NCBI RefSeq assembly: GCF_000799715.1
Contig: NZ_JUHG01000011.1
Coordinates: 806,001 to 870,000, forward strand
Direction of reading: 5' to 3'
DNA: 64,000 nucleotides
DNA from: Martinezella rhizogenes
GTDB taxonomy: Bacteria; Pseudomonadota; Alphaproteobacteria; Rhizobiales; Rhizobiaceae
The position numbers were made by a program, and so were the translations under genes. Below are positions 1 through 8,476 of the stretch, piece after piece. The notes under the pieces are model-generated. The model was not told the origin of the DNA, made no database searches, and worked only from the letters and a program-made list of their open reading frames with translations. The stretch's first letter is position 1. Each line of letters opens with the position of its first letter.

Positions 1-25
1 TCTAAGATTTGCTTCTTATTCTATG

Positions 26-52
26 AAAGGCGGCCCCGGGTCGCCTTTTTTT
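26..52 (+). terminator. Rho-independent terminator of a gene left of the window
   Basis: A hairpin with arms at 26-35 and 39-48 (outer arms AAAGGCG and CGCCTTT) is followed by a run of T to position 52. It most likely ends a plus-strand gene lying outside the window. Confidence 0.75.
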
Positions 53-152
53 GCATTTTTGCTGCTTCTGTATCGGAATACAGATGGCTTTCCGGAACTC
101 GGTCAATAGGAGCAGGCGGCAAACCGTAGCCGCCATTCGTGGTAGATATTAA

Positions 153-199
153 TTTCGTTCACAGCCAAATTAACAATGCTTTAAATTCCGTGAACGAAA
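153..199. repeat. 10-bp inverted repeat in the leading intergenic region
   Basis: TTTCGTTCAC at 153-162 is exactly complementary to GTGAACGAAA at 190-199, with 27 bases between. There is no T-run, so it does not look like a terminator. It may be a pair of regulator half-sites upstream of the small ORF at 339. The rest of 53-326 is AT-rich and shows no gene or clear promoter. Confidence 0.4.
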
Positions 200-338
200 G
201 ATTTTCCGTATTAAAACAATAGCTTATTTTGATATCTTGATTCAATTTCTCTGTTTCGTACCGCGATGCAGCATCGAATTCGCTTTTCAAGCGACACATT
301 TCCGACATAGACTCTAACGGTTGACTAAGGAGGAAGAC

Positions 339-416
339 ATGGGATTGACGCGATCCATCAACGTCCTAGTGGTCGGTGCAGCCTTCGTATTCGTGGTAAC
401 GATGCTTTTCATCTGA
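339..416 (+). CDS. 25-residue hydrophobic small protein
   Basis: A short ORF encoding MGLTRSINVLVVGAAF and a further nine residues. Two charged or polar residues at the N-terminus are followed by one hydrophobic stretch long enough to span the membrane once. A very strong Shine-Dalgarno (AAGGAGGA, 327-334) lies five bases before the ATG, and a perfect hairpin terminator follows 65 bp after the stop, so it is a self-contained transcription unit. No function can be read from the sequence. It could be a single-pass membrane regulator, a toxin-like peptide or a leader. The strong ribosome site argues that it is translated. Confidence 0.6.
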   Translation: MGLTRSINVLVVGAAFVFVVTMLFI

Positions 417-481
417 CGAAGAACGACTGTTGCAGACAACCGAGCTCCTGAAAGCAAACAAAACAGCCTATTCCATTTAAG

Positions 482-513
482 AAGCGCATGCCGAAGATCA
501 GCATGCGCTTTTT
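482..513. terminator. Perfect 10-bp stem terminator
   Basis: AAGCGCATGC (482-491) pairs with GCATGCGCTT (501-510) around a 9-base loop and is followed by T to 513. It ends the small plus-strand ORF. It also lies directly downstream of metF on the other strand and probably serves both. Confidence 0.8.
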
Positions 514-537
514 CACGGCCACGTTCCCCGGATTTCG

Positions 538-1434
538 TCAGGCGACAGCGCGCGCATCTGCCTTGCGCTGCAGACCCAATCGCTCCAGAACAGCCGAGAC
601 GAGCGGCGAACGGTTCATCGTATAAAGATGGAACTCGTGGATGCCTCGCCGTACCAGATCCTGGATCTGCTCGGCGGCGACATCGGCGGCAACCTTGGCG
701 CGTTCATCGGCATTGTCATCGAGGCCGTCAAAACGATCGTCCAGCCAGGAGGGGATGCTGGTGCCGCAAGCCCCGGCAAAACGCTTCAGCTGCGTCAGGT
801 TCTGGATCGGCATGATGCCCGGCACGACAGGGATCTTGATACCGGCGGCGCGAACCCGGTCGTGATAACGCTCGAAAGCATCATTATCGAAGAAGAACTG
901 TGTCAGCGCCCTGTCGGCGCCATTATCGGCCTTACGTTTCAGCATGTCGATGTCGGCCGCGGTATCGCGGCTCTCCGGATGTTTTTCCGGATAGGCAGAC
1001 ACGGAAATATCGAAATCTCCGCGCTCGCGCAGCGCCGCCACCAGCTCGGCAGCATTGGCATAACCGTCCGGATGCGGCTGATAGGCGGAGCCAACGCCCG
1101 TTGGCGGATCGCCACGCAACGCCACGAAACGGCGGACGCCGGTCGCGAGAAAGTCATCGATGACCCGATGTGTGTCTTCGCGCGTTGCACCGACGCAAGT
1201 CAGATGCGACGCCGTGGTGAACGGCGTCTCATGGATCATCCGGCGCACAGCCGACAGTGTCGGCGCTTTGGTCGTGCCACCGGCGCCATAGGTGACTGAA
1301 ACAAATTCAGGTTCCCATTCGCTGAGCTCCTCGACCGTATTCCACAATTGCGCTTCGGCTTCCTCCGATTTCGGCGGAAAGAACTCGAAGGAAATGCGAA
1401 TGCTGCCTTGGCCATTCTCGATCTTCGAAGACAT
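538..1434 (-). CDS. metF: 5,10-methylenetetrahydrofolate reductase
   Basis: Flavoenzyme that reduces methylenetetrahydrofolate to 5-methyl-THF, the methyl donor used by methionine synthase (metH lies at 37.6-41.4 kb). The protein is 298 residues, the usual bacterial MetF length. Typical MetF segments are FEFFPPKSEE near the N-terminus, LTCVGATRED, ALRGDPP, SAYPEKHPES and PVVPGIMPI. I chose the ATG at 1434, with GGGAGAG six bases upstream, over an in-frame ATG at 1452 that would overlap the preceding stop. The start lies one base after the stop of the ArsR-methyltransferase gene, so the two are almost certainly co-transcribed and translationally coupled. A palindrome before that gene probably controls both. 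Confidence 0.95.
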   Translation of the reverse strand: MSSKIENGQGSIRISFEFFPPKSEEAEAQLWNTVEELSEWEPEFVSVTYGAGGTTKAPTLSAVRRMIHETPFTTASHLTCVGATREDTHRVIDDFLATGVRRFVALRGDPPTGVGSAYQPHPDGYANAAELVAALRERGDFDISVSAYPEKHPESRDTAADIDMLKRKADNGADRALTQFFFDNDAFERYHDRVRAAGIKIPVVPGIMPIQNLTQLKRFAGACGTSIPSWLDDRFDGLDDNADERAKVAADVAAEQIQDLVRRGIHEFHLYTMNRSPLVSAVLERLGLQRKADARAVA

Positions 1435-1435
1435 A

Positions 1436-2461
1436 TCAAACTCTCCCGGCAAGAATGGGGGATGACTGACGGCTCTGCTCGGCGGCGATCAGCAGCCGCG
1501 GGTCGCGCGCCAGCCAGATCGTAACCGTCAACCCTGAACCGCCTTCCCTCCCCGAATGAAGGTCCTGCACCTGCTCGACATCAAGCCCCGCCGTTTTCAA
1601 CCAATCCGACATCATCTGATGGGAAAAGCCGAGCCTTAGATGCGCATGTTCGTCGCGCAGATATTCCAGCCCGTGCGGTGCCAGATCGATGATCACCAAC
1701 CGCCCGCCGGGCCGCAGCATTCGCGCCGCCTCGTTGATGGCGATTTCCGGTTGATCCAGGAAATGCAGCACCTGATGAATGGTGATCAGATCGAAATCCT
1801 GCGCCTCGAGCGGCAGATTGAAGATATCGCCATGCCGCACCGAAGCCGCAGTGATGTTCGACCGGTCGAGATTGGCGCGTGCCACGGCCAACATGTCGCG
1901 GCTGGCATCGATACCGACCGCACGGCGATAGTGTCCCGCCAGCAATTGCAGCATCCGGCCGGTGCCGGTGCCGAGATCGAGAAAGGCGTCGATCTGCTGC
2001 GGGCCGATCAGCTCGATCATCACCTTGTCGACATCTTCGTCGGCGACATGCAGGCGGCGCAGCTCGTCCCATTCGGCGGCATTGCGGCTGAAATAGGCTT
2101 GCGCCCGCTCGGCGCGAATACGCTTGACGGCAGTCAGGCGCTCGCCGTCGCGCAGCAGTACCGGGTCGTTCTCGGCTGTGTGCCGGAGAAGCTCGCGCGC
2201 CAGGATGACCGCCTTGCCGTCCTGCTTCAGGCGAAAGTAAGCCCAGGCGCCTTCCTGATAGCGATCGATCAGATTGGCCTCGCCGAGCAACTTCAGGTGC
2301 CGCGAGATACGGGGCTGCGATTGGCCGAGAATTTCAGTAAGATCGGTGACGGTCAGATCGCCGGCGGCAAGCAGTGCCAGCAGACGCAGCCGTGTCGGCT
2401 CGCCCGCCGCCTTCAGCACATCCACCAGATTATCCAAGCCCAATTTAACCAGATCTGCCAT
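1436..2461 (-). CDS. ArsR-family regulator fused to a SAM-dependent methyltransferase domain
   Basis: A 341-residue fusion. Residues about 10-90 form an ArsR winged helix (GEPTRLRLLALL, then the recognition region GQSQPRISRHLKLLGEANLI). Residues about 145-310 form a class I methyltransferase-like fold with the SAM loop FLDLGTGTGRML. The classical ArsR metal-binding Cys motif is absent, so the effector is unlikely to be a metal. Known biology: ArsR-type regulators of the methionine cycle (SahR/SamR type) sense SAH or SAM. Inference: the fused domain is the SAM/SAH sensor and the protein represses metF and metH through the palindromes at 2480 and 41426. The start at 2461 has GGGTGG upstream. 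Confidence 0.85.
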   Translation of the reverse strand: MADLVKLGLDNLVDVLKAAGEPTRLRLLALLAAGDLTVTDLTEILGQSQPRISRHLKLLGEANLIDRYQEGAWAYFRLKQDGKAVILARELLRHTAENDPVLLRDGERLTAVKRIRAERAQAYFSRNAAEWDELRRLHVADEDVDKVMIELIGPQQIDAFLDLGTGTGRMLQLLAGHYRRAVGIDASRDMLAVARANLDRSNITAASVRHGDIFNLPLEAQDFDLITIHQVLHFLDQPEIAINEAARMLRPGGRLVIIDLAPHGLEYLRDEHAHLRLGFSHQMMSDWLKTAGLDVEQVQDLHSGREGGSGLTVTIWLARDPRLLIAAEQSRQSSPILAGRV

Positions 2462-2479
2462 TTTCCACCCAATCAAGAT

Positions 2480-2497
2480 ATAAAGATATCTTTATGT
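2480..2497. promoter_or_regulatory. Candidate operator of the ArsR-methyltransferase regulator (arsR-metF copy)
   Basis: ATAAAGATATCTTTAT (2480-2495) is a perfect 16-bp palindrome 18 bp before the start of the arsR-metF operon. The 18-mer 2480-2497 is repeated exactly within the 20-bp palindrome upstream of metH. The position fits autorepression. Confidence 0.75.
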
Positions 2498-2604
2498 GAT
2501 TTCGTCGCAATCTGCAAGAGCCAATTCATTCCCGGAGAATTCGGGCGTCGGAAATCTGTTAGTATTTGTCGGCAAGGGAATACGCATTTCCTTCGCCAAA
2601 ACAA

Positions 2605-2630
2605 AGAAAAACCCCGGACAGGCCGGGGTT
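2605..2630 (-). terminator. Terminator of ettA
   Basis: AACCCCGG and CCGGGGTT arms (2610-2617, 2623-2630) form an 8-bp stem with a 5-base loop. On the minus strand the stem is followed by TTTTTC. Confidence 0.8.
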
Positions 2631-2654
2631 CTTGATGGCAGAAAGGCAGTAGAC

Positions 2655-4304
2655 TTATCGTGTCAGGCGCTTGTAGGTCACGCGGCTCGGATTGATGCTG
2701 TCAACGCCGAGACGACGCATCTTGTCCTGTTCGTAGTCTTCGAAGTTGCCTTCGAACCATTCGACATGGCTATCGCCTTCGAAAGCGAGGATGTGCGTGG
2801 CCAGGCGATCGAGGAACATGCGATCGTGGCTGATGATCACGGCGCAGCCAGCGAAGTTTTCGAGCGCGATCTCGAGTGCACCGAGCGTTTCGGTATCGAG
2901 GTCGTTGGTCGGTTCGTCGAGCAACAGAACGTTGCCGCCGGCCTTCAGCATCTTGGCAAGATGCACGCGGTTGCGCTGACCGCCGGAGAGGTTGCCAACC
3001 TTCTGCTGCTGATCGCCGCCCTTGAAATTGAACGTCGCGCAATAAGCTCTCGAGTTCATTTCATACTTGCCGAGCTTAATGACTTCAGCGCCACCGGAGA
3101 TTTCTTCCCAGACATTCTTGCTGCCATCGAGCGCGTCACGGCTCTGGTCGACATAGCCGAGATGAACGCTGTCACCGACGCGGATAGAACCGCTATCCGG
3201 CTTTTCCTGGCCGGTAATCATGCGGAAAAGCGTTGTCTTGCCGGCACCGTTCGGACCGATGACGCCGACAATGCCGCCCGGCGGCAATTTCAGCGACAGA
3301 CCTTCGATCAGCATCCGGTCGCCGTAACCCTTGTTGATGCCTTCCATTTCGATGACCACCTGGCCGAGGCGCTCGCCGACCGGAATGATGATCTGCGCAT
3401 CGCCAGGACGCTGGTTCTCTGCTGCATCGACCAGCTCGTCATAGGCACGGATACGAGCCTTGGACTTCGACTGACGTGCCTTCGGGCTGGAGGCGATCCA
3501 TTCCTGTTCGCGCGTAATCGCCTTCTGGCGACCAGCCTCTTCGCGACCTTCCTGCTGCATGCGCTTTGCCTTCGCCAGCAGGTATGAGGAGTAATTGCCT
3601 TCGTAGGGAATGCCGCGGCCGCGGTCGAGCTCAAGGATCCAGCCGGTGACGTTATCCAGGAAGTAGCGATCGTGGGTGATCATCAGCACGGCGCCCGGAT
3701 AGGCACGCAAATGCTTTTCCAGCCAGGCGATGGTCTCGGCGTCGAGATGGTTGGTCGGTTCGTCGAGCAGCAGCACGTCCGGCTGCGACAGCAGCAGTTT
3801 GCATAGGGCTATACGGCGGCGTTCACCACCGGAGAGACTGGTGACGTCGGCATCGCCGGGTGGGCAGCGCAGCGCATCCATCGCCATCTCGACCTGGCTT
3901 TCCAGATCCCAGAGGTTCTGGGCGTCGATGATGTCCTGGAGCTTGGCGCCCTCTTCCGCGGTCTCGTCGGAATAGTTCATCATCAGCTCATTGTAGCGAT
4001 TGAGAACGTCCGTCTTCGCCGCAACGCCTTCCATGACGTTTTCAAGCGCGGTCTTCGCCGGATCGAGCTGCGGCTCCTGCGGCAGGTAGCCGATGGTGGC
4101 GCCTTCGGCCAGCCAGGCTTCGCCGGTATATTCCTTGTCGAGGCCGGCCATGATGCGCAGCACGGTCGATTTACCGGCACCGTTCGGGCCGAGAATACCG
4201 ATCTTGGCGTCGGGGTAGAAGGAGAGATGGATATTCTCGAGAATTTTCTTGGCGCCATAGGCCTTATTCAGACCGGCCATATGATAAATGAACTGACGTG
4301 CCAT
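2655..4304 (-). CDS. ettA: Energy-dependent translational throttle protein, ABC-F ATPase
   Basis: A 549-residue ABC-F protein without membrane segments, close to the length of E. coli EttA (YjjK). Two nucleotide-binding domains carry Walker A GPNGAGKST and GPNGAGKTT, signature motifs LSGGERRRIALCKLL and LSGGQRNRVHLAKML, and Walker B LLLDEPTNHLD and LLLDEPTNDLD. The linker between the domains is the charged P-site tRNA interaction region. EttA binds the ribosomal E site and gates the first peptide bonds according to the ATP/ADP level. The start chosen is MARQFIYHM at 4304, matching known EttA N-termini. A longer frame upstream adds ten unlikely residues. It stands alone with its own terminator. 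Confidence 0.95.
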   Translation of the reverse strand: MARQFIYHMAGLNKAYGAKKILENIHLSFYPDAKIGILGPNGAGKSTVLRIMAGLDKEYTGEAWLAEGATIGYLPQEPQLDPAKTALENVMEGVAAKTDVLNRYNELMMNYSDETAEEGAKLQDIIDAQNLWDLESQVEMAMDALRCPPGDADVTSLSGGERRRIALCKLLLSQPDVLLLDEPTNHLDAETIAWLEKHLRAYPGAVLMITHDRYFLDNVTGWILELDRGRGIPYEGNYSSYLLAKAKRMQQEGREEAGRQKAITREQEWIASSPKARQSKSKARIRAYDELVDAAENQRPGDAQIIIPVGERLGQVVIEMEGINKGYGDRMLIEGLSLKLPPGGIVGVIGPNGAGKTTLFRMITGQEKPDSGSIRVGDSVHLGYVDQSRDALDGSKNVWEEISGGAEVIKLGKYEMNSRAYCATFNFKGGDQQQKVGNLSGGQRNRVHLAKMLKAGGNVLLLDEPTNDLDTETLGALEIALENFAGCAVIISHDRMFLDRLATHILAFEGDSHVEWFEGNFEDYEQDKMRRLGVDSINPSRVTYKRLTR

Positions 4305-4431
4305 AGCTTGGGTTACTCCACGGGCGGATAACATTGCGAATTGTGCCGCTATGTAGGCGAAACCCCGCTCTCGGGCAACGGCGAAACCTTGTCCGAGAGC
4401 TATTTATCCGCGTCAGACGGGCCGCCAGGCC

Positions 4432-5178
4432 TCAAAAACCGGCCGCATCCACCACGCCTTGATCACAGCCGAACGACGTGCGGCCGGCTCCCTGGATCAG
4501 TTCCTCGAGCCGAGGCTCGTTCCCTGGCGCGGGCTGAATGGCGTCCTCGGATAGGCCAATCGTCAGCTCCGAGATCACACGCACCTTGCCGACACGACGG
4601 CAGCTCATCTTTACCCGGTCGCTGGCGCCTTCGCCGAAGCTCTTGTCGAAAGCGGCCTTGATCGTATCGGCATCGAGTGTCTTACCGATATTCTGCGTGA
4701 AGAGATCGCGCACGGCGGACGCATTGAGTTCATTGATCAAACCAGCGGCTGCGCCGAAATAATCATCGGCGCTAAGCTTGGTGCAGGTGCCGTGCTTGAT
4801 CCATTCATGCCGCTCCAGACCGGATTGCGTGCCCGGCATGACCTTGTCCAGTGCAGCCTTGGTGTCCGCCGACAGTTCGACAGCCGGCAGATCCTTCCAG
4901 TCACTGCTGCGATCGGCCTGCTTCAGATCGTCGGAAACGTCACAATATTCCTGTCGCATCGGCCAGAGGCCATGAAGCGAAAAATTCTTTGCATCATGAT
5001 TATCGGATGACTGGTTGCGGCACTCCGCCTTCTTCTGGTTCGTCTGGCAGAATGCCGGTTCCCAGCTTGCCGCCAAAATGAACCGGGTCCGGCCCCGACT
5101 GTTCTCCTGCGCAACTGCACCCGTTGCCATTACCGCCGCCAGAATCACGACTACGCATCCCCGAACCCAATACCTCAT
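4432..5178 (-). CDS. Secreted ribonuclease T2
   Basis: A 248-residue T2-family endoribonuclease. Residues 1-23 are a signal peptide (basic start, hydrophobic core, cleavage near AVA-Q), so it acts in the periplasm or outside. Both catalytic boxes are present: CAS I as FSLHGLWP and CAS II as HEWIKHGTC, each with its catalytic histidine, and several cysteines are available for disulfides. The family cleaves single-stranded RNA through 2',3'-cyclic intermediates. The start at 5178 follows GGAG by seven bases. The open frame continues far upstream, but that part lacks a plausible start and is not typical of the family. It is monocistronic, divergent from the hydrolase at 5344. Confidence 0.9.
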   Translation of the reverse strand: MRYWVRGCVVVILAAVMATGAVAQENSRGRTRFILAASWEPAFCQTNQKKAECRNQSSDNHDAKNFSLHGLWPMRQEYCDVSDDLKQADRSSDWKDLPAVELSADTKAALDKVMPGTQSGLERHEWIKHGTCTKLSADDYFGAAAGLINELNASAVRDLFTQNIGKTLDADTIKAAFDKSFGEGASDRVKMSCRRVGKVRVISELTIGLSEDAIQPAPGNEPRLEELIQGAGRTSFGCDQGVVDAAGF

Positions 5179-5343
5179 TCCATGTCTCCAGATAGAACAA
5201 TATGAGAACAAATAAGCAGTTTGATCGGCCGGGCGCAACCCTGATTCACAGGCATCGCGGAGATTTATTTCTGTGAGCTTCGCTGACACGTCATTGCAAT
5301 CCCGGAGGTGATGACCTCTCGTCTGCGTGAGGAGGAAATGCAC

Positions 5344-6276
5344 ATGTTTGCCGAAACGAGGCATCTGGACAGCCCGACGGGCGCGACGCTCGCCTACCAT
5401 CACCTGCCGGCGCGGGACAAAGCTCATGGCGTGCTTCTCATAAGCCACGGCCTTGCCGAACATTCCCGCCGCTACGAGGGCTTCGCCGAGGCCATGGCGG
5501 CGCGCGGCTTTCATGTCTACGCCCATGATCATCGCGGCCACGGCGAAACAACGGCCGTCGACGCGCCGCTCGGCTGTTTTGCCCGGCGGGGTGGTGTCAA
5601 TATGGTCATTGCCGATGTTCTGGCGATGCGCGAGCTTGCCGCGACCGCCCATCCGGGTCTGCCGATCATTCTTTTCGGCCACTCCATGGGCGGGCTGATC
5701 AGCCTGAACGTGGTGGTGACGCATCCTGAAGAATTCGATGCCGTCACCGTCTGGAACTCGAACTTCAATCCCGGCCCTGCCGGGCGCGCGGCGCAGGTCA
5801 TCCTGAAGACGGAACGCATGCTCAAAGGGTCGGACGTGCCGAGCGGGCTGCTACCGACGCTGACCTTCGGCGTCTGGGGCAAATCGATCGCCGACCGGCG
5901 CACCGAATTCGACTGGCTCTCGCGCATCCCCGAGGAGGTGGACAAATATATCGCCGATCCGCTCTGCGGTTTCGATGCCTCGGTATCCCTCTGGCTGGAT
6001 CTGTTTGAACTGACCTTCCGCGCGCCGCAAAAGACCTGTCTTGACCGGCTCCGGCGCGACATGCCGATCCATCTGGTCGGGGGCGGCCGCGACCCGGCGA
6101 CGAACAATGGAAAGGCGATGTCCTGGCTGTCAAACCATTTGAAAATGGCCGGCTTCTCGCATATTAGCCTGACCATCTATCAGGACATGCGCCATGAGAC
6201 GCTGAACGAGATCGGCGCGGCCGCGGCCATTTCCGATTTTGCGGACTGGTGTCGGCAAGTGACGGCAAAGGCCTGA
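5344..6276 (+). CDS. Alpha/beta hydrolase, monoacylglycerol lipase / lysophospholipase family
   Basis: A 310-residue alpha/beta hydrolase of the Hydrolase_4 (serine aminopeptidase S33, PldB-like) group. The oxyanion region is LLISHGLAEHSRRYEGFAEA and the nucleophile elbow is GHSMGG with Ser near residue 114. A late Asp (GGGRDPATN) and His (MRHETLNE) complete the triad. The likely role is hydrolysis of lysophospholipids or monoacylglycerols; the substrate is not readable. No signal peptide is seen. The start at 5344 was chosen because AGGAGG sits eight bases upstream; the ATG at 5338 is too close to it. It is the first gene of a closely spaced plus-strand operon running to 10131. Confidence 0.85.
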   Translation: MFAETRHLDSPTGATLAYHHLPARDKAHGVLLISHGLAEHSRRYEGFAEAMAARGFHVYAHDHRGHGETTAVDAPLGCFARRGGVNMVIADVLAMRELAATAHPGLPIILFGHSMGGLISLNVVVTHPEEFDAVTVWNSNFNPGPAGRAAQVILKTERMLKGSDVPSGLLPTLTFGVWGKSIADRRTEFDWLSRIPEEVDKYIADPLCGFDASVSLWLDLFELTFRAPQKTCLDRLRRDMPIHLVGGGRDPATNNGKAMSWLSNHLKMAGFSHISLTIYQDMRHETLNEIGAAAAISDFADWCRQVTAKA

Positions 6277-6296
6277 TCCCCAAAGGATTTTTTCGA

Positions 6297-7256
6297 ATGA
6301 ATGCCACCGGCGGTTCCCTGCCCCGTTTTCGTCAATCGGAGCTGACGTTCGGCCTGTTGATGATGTTCCTGTCGGTGATCCTGTCACCGATCATCGACAT
6401 TTTCGCAAAGCTTGCCGCCACCACTATCCCGCCAGCGGAAGTCACCGCCGCGCGCTTCATTTTTCAGTCGCTGTTCGCCTTGCCGATGATGATGTTGCGA
6501 GGACAATGGGGCCTGTGGTCGCTGCGTCGAAGCGGCGTGCATGCCATTCGTGCCGCGGTGCTGACGCTATCGATGATTTCCTTCGTCACGACGCTGCAGG
6601 TCATGGAAGTGGCCGACGCCATCGCCATTTTCTTCGTCGAGCCGATGATGCTGACCATTCTCAGCAGCATCTTCCTGAAGGAGACCATCGGCTGGCGACG
6701 CTATACGGCCTGCGCCGTCGGTTTCTTCGGCGCGATGCTGATCATTCAGCCGAGCTTTGCGGAGGTCGGCTTCGTCGCACTGTTGCCGGTGGTCACCGCA
6801 CTTTGCATCGCCGTATACGTCATGATCACGCGTATCGTCTCACATAGCGAGGATGCATGGCCGATGCAGTTCCAGACCGGCATCTGGGGCACGGCGATCT
6901 GCCTCATTCTGCTGGCGATCGGCCAGGGCACAGGTTCGCTGATCATCGATCCCGTAGTACCGGACGGCACCGCAATGCTCCATCTCCTGGGCGTCGGCGT
7001 GTCTGCCGCTGTCGCCGGCGTCCTCACCATCTATGCCTATCGCTCCGCCCCGGCCTCGACGCTGGCGCCGCTGCAATATTTCGAAATCGTCTCTGCGACG
7101 ATCTTCGGCTGGCTGGTCTTCGGCAACTTCCCCGATCTGATAAAATGGGTCGGCATTTTCATCATCATCGGCTCCGGCCTCTATATCCTCTGGCGCGAGC
7201 GGCGCTTTGCTTCCAAGCCGGTATCCGATACATCTGAGGTCACTTTCACACCCTAG
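6297..7256 (+). CDS. EamA/DMT-family inner-membrane transporter
   Basis: A 319-residue protein with about ten hydrophobic segments arranged as two EamA repeats (roughly residues 15-145 and 160-300), the usual drug/metabolite transporter layout. The second repeat has the typical APASTLAPLQYFEIV segment. Such proteins export amino acids, nucleosides or organic acids; the substrate cannot be assigned. The start at 6297 is preceded by AAAGGA nine bases upstream, and a longer in-frame start at 6249 would overlap the previous gene. It lies 20 bp after the hydrolase and 17 bp before the CoA-transferase gene, so it may move a substrate or product of those enzymes. Confidence 0.85.
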   Translation: MNATGGSLPRFRQSELTFGLLMMFLSVILSPIIDIFAKLAATTIPPAEVTAARFIFQSLFALPMMMLRGQWGLWSLRRSGVHAIRAAVLTLSMISFVTTLQVMEVADAIAIFFVEPMMLTILSSIFLKETIGWRRYTACAVGFFGAMLIIQPSFAEVGFVALLPVVTALCIAVYVMITRIVSHSEDAWPMQFQTGIWGTAICLILLAIGQGTGSLIIDPVVPDGTAMLHLLGVGVSAAVAGVLTIYAYRSAPASTLAPLQYFEIVSATIFGWLVFGNFPDLIKWVGIFIIIGSGLYILWRERRFASKPVSDTSEVTFTP

Positions 7257-7273
7257 CCGCCATCCGGATCGAC

Positions 7274-8476
7274 ATGACAGCCAACAGCACCAAGAAACCG
7301 CCCCTCACCGGCATCCGTGTCATCGAATTGGCCCGCGTTCTCGCCGGCCCCTGGGCAGGGCAGATGCTGGCCGATCTCGGCGCCGATGTCATCAAGGTGG
7401 AAAATCCCGATGGAGGTGACGACACGCGTCAATGGGGACCGCCCTTCGTCGAGGGCAAAGATGGGGAAAATCTTTCCGCCGCCTACTACCATTCCACCAA
7501 TCGCGGCAAGCGTTCGATCGTTGCCGATCTCAAGACCGAAGAGGGCCAGGATCTGGTTCGCCGGCTGGTCCTGACCGCTGACGTGGTGATCGAGAATTTC
7601 AAGCTCGGCGGGCTGGTGAAATATGGCCTGGACTATGAGAGCCTGATAAAAATCAATCCCAAGCTGGTCTATTGCTCGATCACCGGCTTCGGCCAGACCG
7701 GTCCCTATGCCGGCCTCGCAGGCTACGACTATATCGTCCAGGGCATGTCCGGCTTCATGTCGATCACCGGCGAACCCGACGGCCAACCGATGAAGGCGGG
7801 CGTGGCGATCGCCGATATCTTCACCGGCATCTATGCGGTCTCCGCGATCGAAGCAGCACTCATCCACGCACTGAAGACCGGCGAAGGCCAGCTTGTCGAC
7901 ATGGCGCTGCTTGACGTCCAGTCCGCCGTGCTCGCCAACCAGAACATGAACTACCTGATTTCCGGCAAGGCGCCAGTGCGCCTCGGCAATGCCCATCCCA
8001 ATATCTCGCCCTATGAGGTCGTGCCGACCGCTGACGGATATCTGATCCTTGCTATCGGCAATGACGGGCAATTCCGCCGCCTTTGCGCGATCCTCGGCAT
8101 CGGCACGTACGCGGACGACGAGCGTTATGCGACCAACAAGGCCCGCGTCGCCCACCGCCATGATGTCCGCGCCTTCATTTCGGCAAAAACGCTGACATGG
8201 AACAAGGCGGATCTGCTGAAGGCCTGCGAAGACAATGCGGTGCCTGCCGGCGCCATCAATACGATCGAGGATATGTTCGCGGATCCGCAGATCAAGGCAC
8301 GCGGCTTGCGGATCGATCTTGAAGATGCTGTGGGTACCGTCATCCCGAGCGTACGTACGCCGGTGGTCCTGTCAGAGACGCCGCTGACCTACACGCGGCC
8401 AAGCCCGCGCCTTGGCGAACATCAGGAGGAGGTTCTGGCCGAATTGGCGGAACTGGAGGGAAAGGCAAAAGCATGA
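7274..8476 (+). CDS. Class III CoA-transferase (CaiB/BaiF family)
   Basis: A 400-residue CaiB/BaiF protein, the standard family length. N-terminal landmarks are VIELARVLAGPWAGQMLADLGADVIKVE (split here over residues 16-43) and NRGKRSIVADLK. The Asp in AIADIFTG (residue about 181) sits where formyl-CoA transferase has its catalytic, acyl-anhydride-forming Asp. The C-terminal region carries SPRLGEHQEEVL. The family moves CoA between carboxylates by an enzyme-aspartyl mechanism; the acid used here is unknown. The TGA overlaps the ATG of the ThDP-enzyme gene (ATGA), so the two are translationally coupled. The pairing resembles formyl-CoA transferase with oxalyl-CoA decarboxylase, but oxalate use is not shown. 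Confidence 0.88.
   Translation: MTANSTKKPPLTGIRVIELARVLAGPWAGQMLADLGADVIKVENPDGGDDTRQWGPPFVEGKDGENLSAAYYHSTNRGKRSIVADLKTEEGQDLVRRLVLTADVVIENFKLGGLVKYGLDYESLIKINPKLVYCSITGFGQTGPYAGLAGYDYIVQGMSGFMSITGEPDGQPMKAGVAIADIFTGIYAVSAIEAALIHALKTGEGQLVDMALLDVQSAVLANQNMNYLISGKAPVRLGNAHPNISPYEVVPTADGYLILAIGNDGQFRRLCAILGIGTYADDERYATNKARVAHRHDVRAFISAKTLTWNKADLLKACEDNAVPAGAINTIEDMFADPQIKARGLRIDLEDAVGTVIPSVRTPVVLSETPLTYTRPSPRLGEHQEEVLAELAELEGKAKA

Noticed and set aside
1640-3587. Long plus-strand open frames over the ArsR-methyltransferase and ettA genes
   Set aside because: They lie antisense to genes with clear family motifs, have no ribosome sites, and are normal for high-GC DNA.
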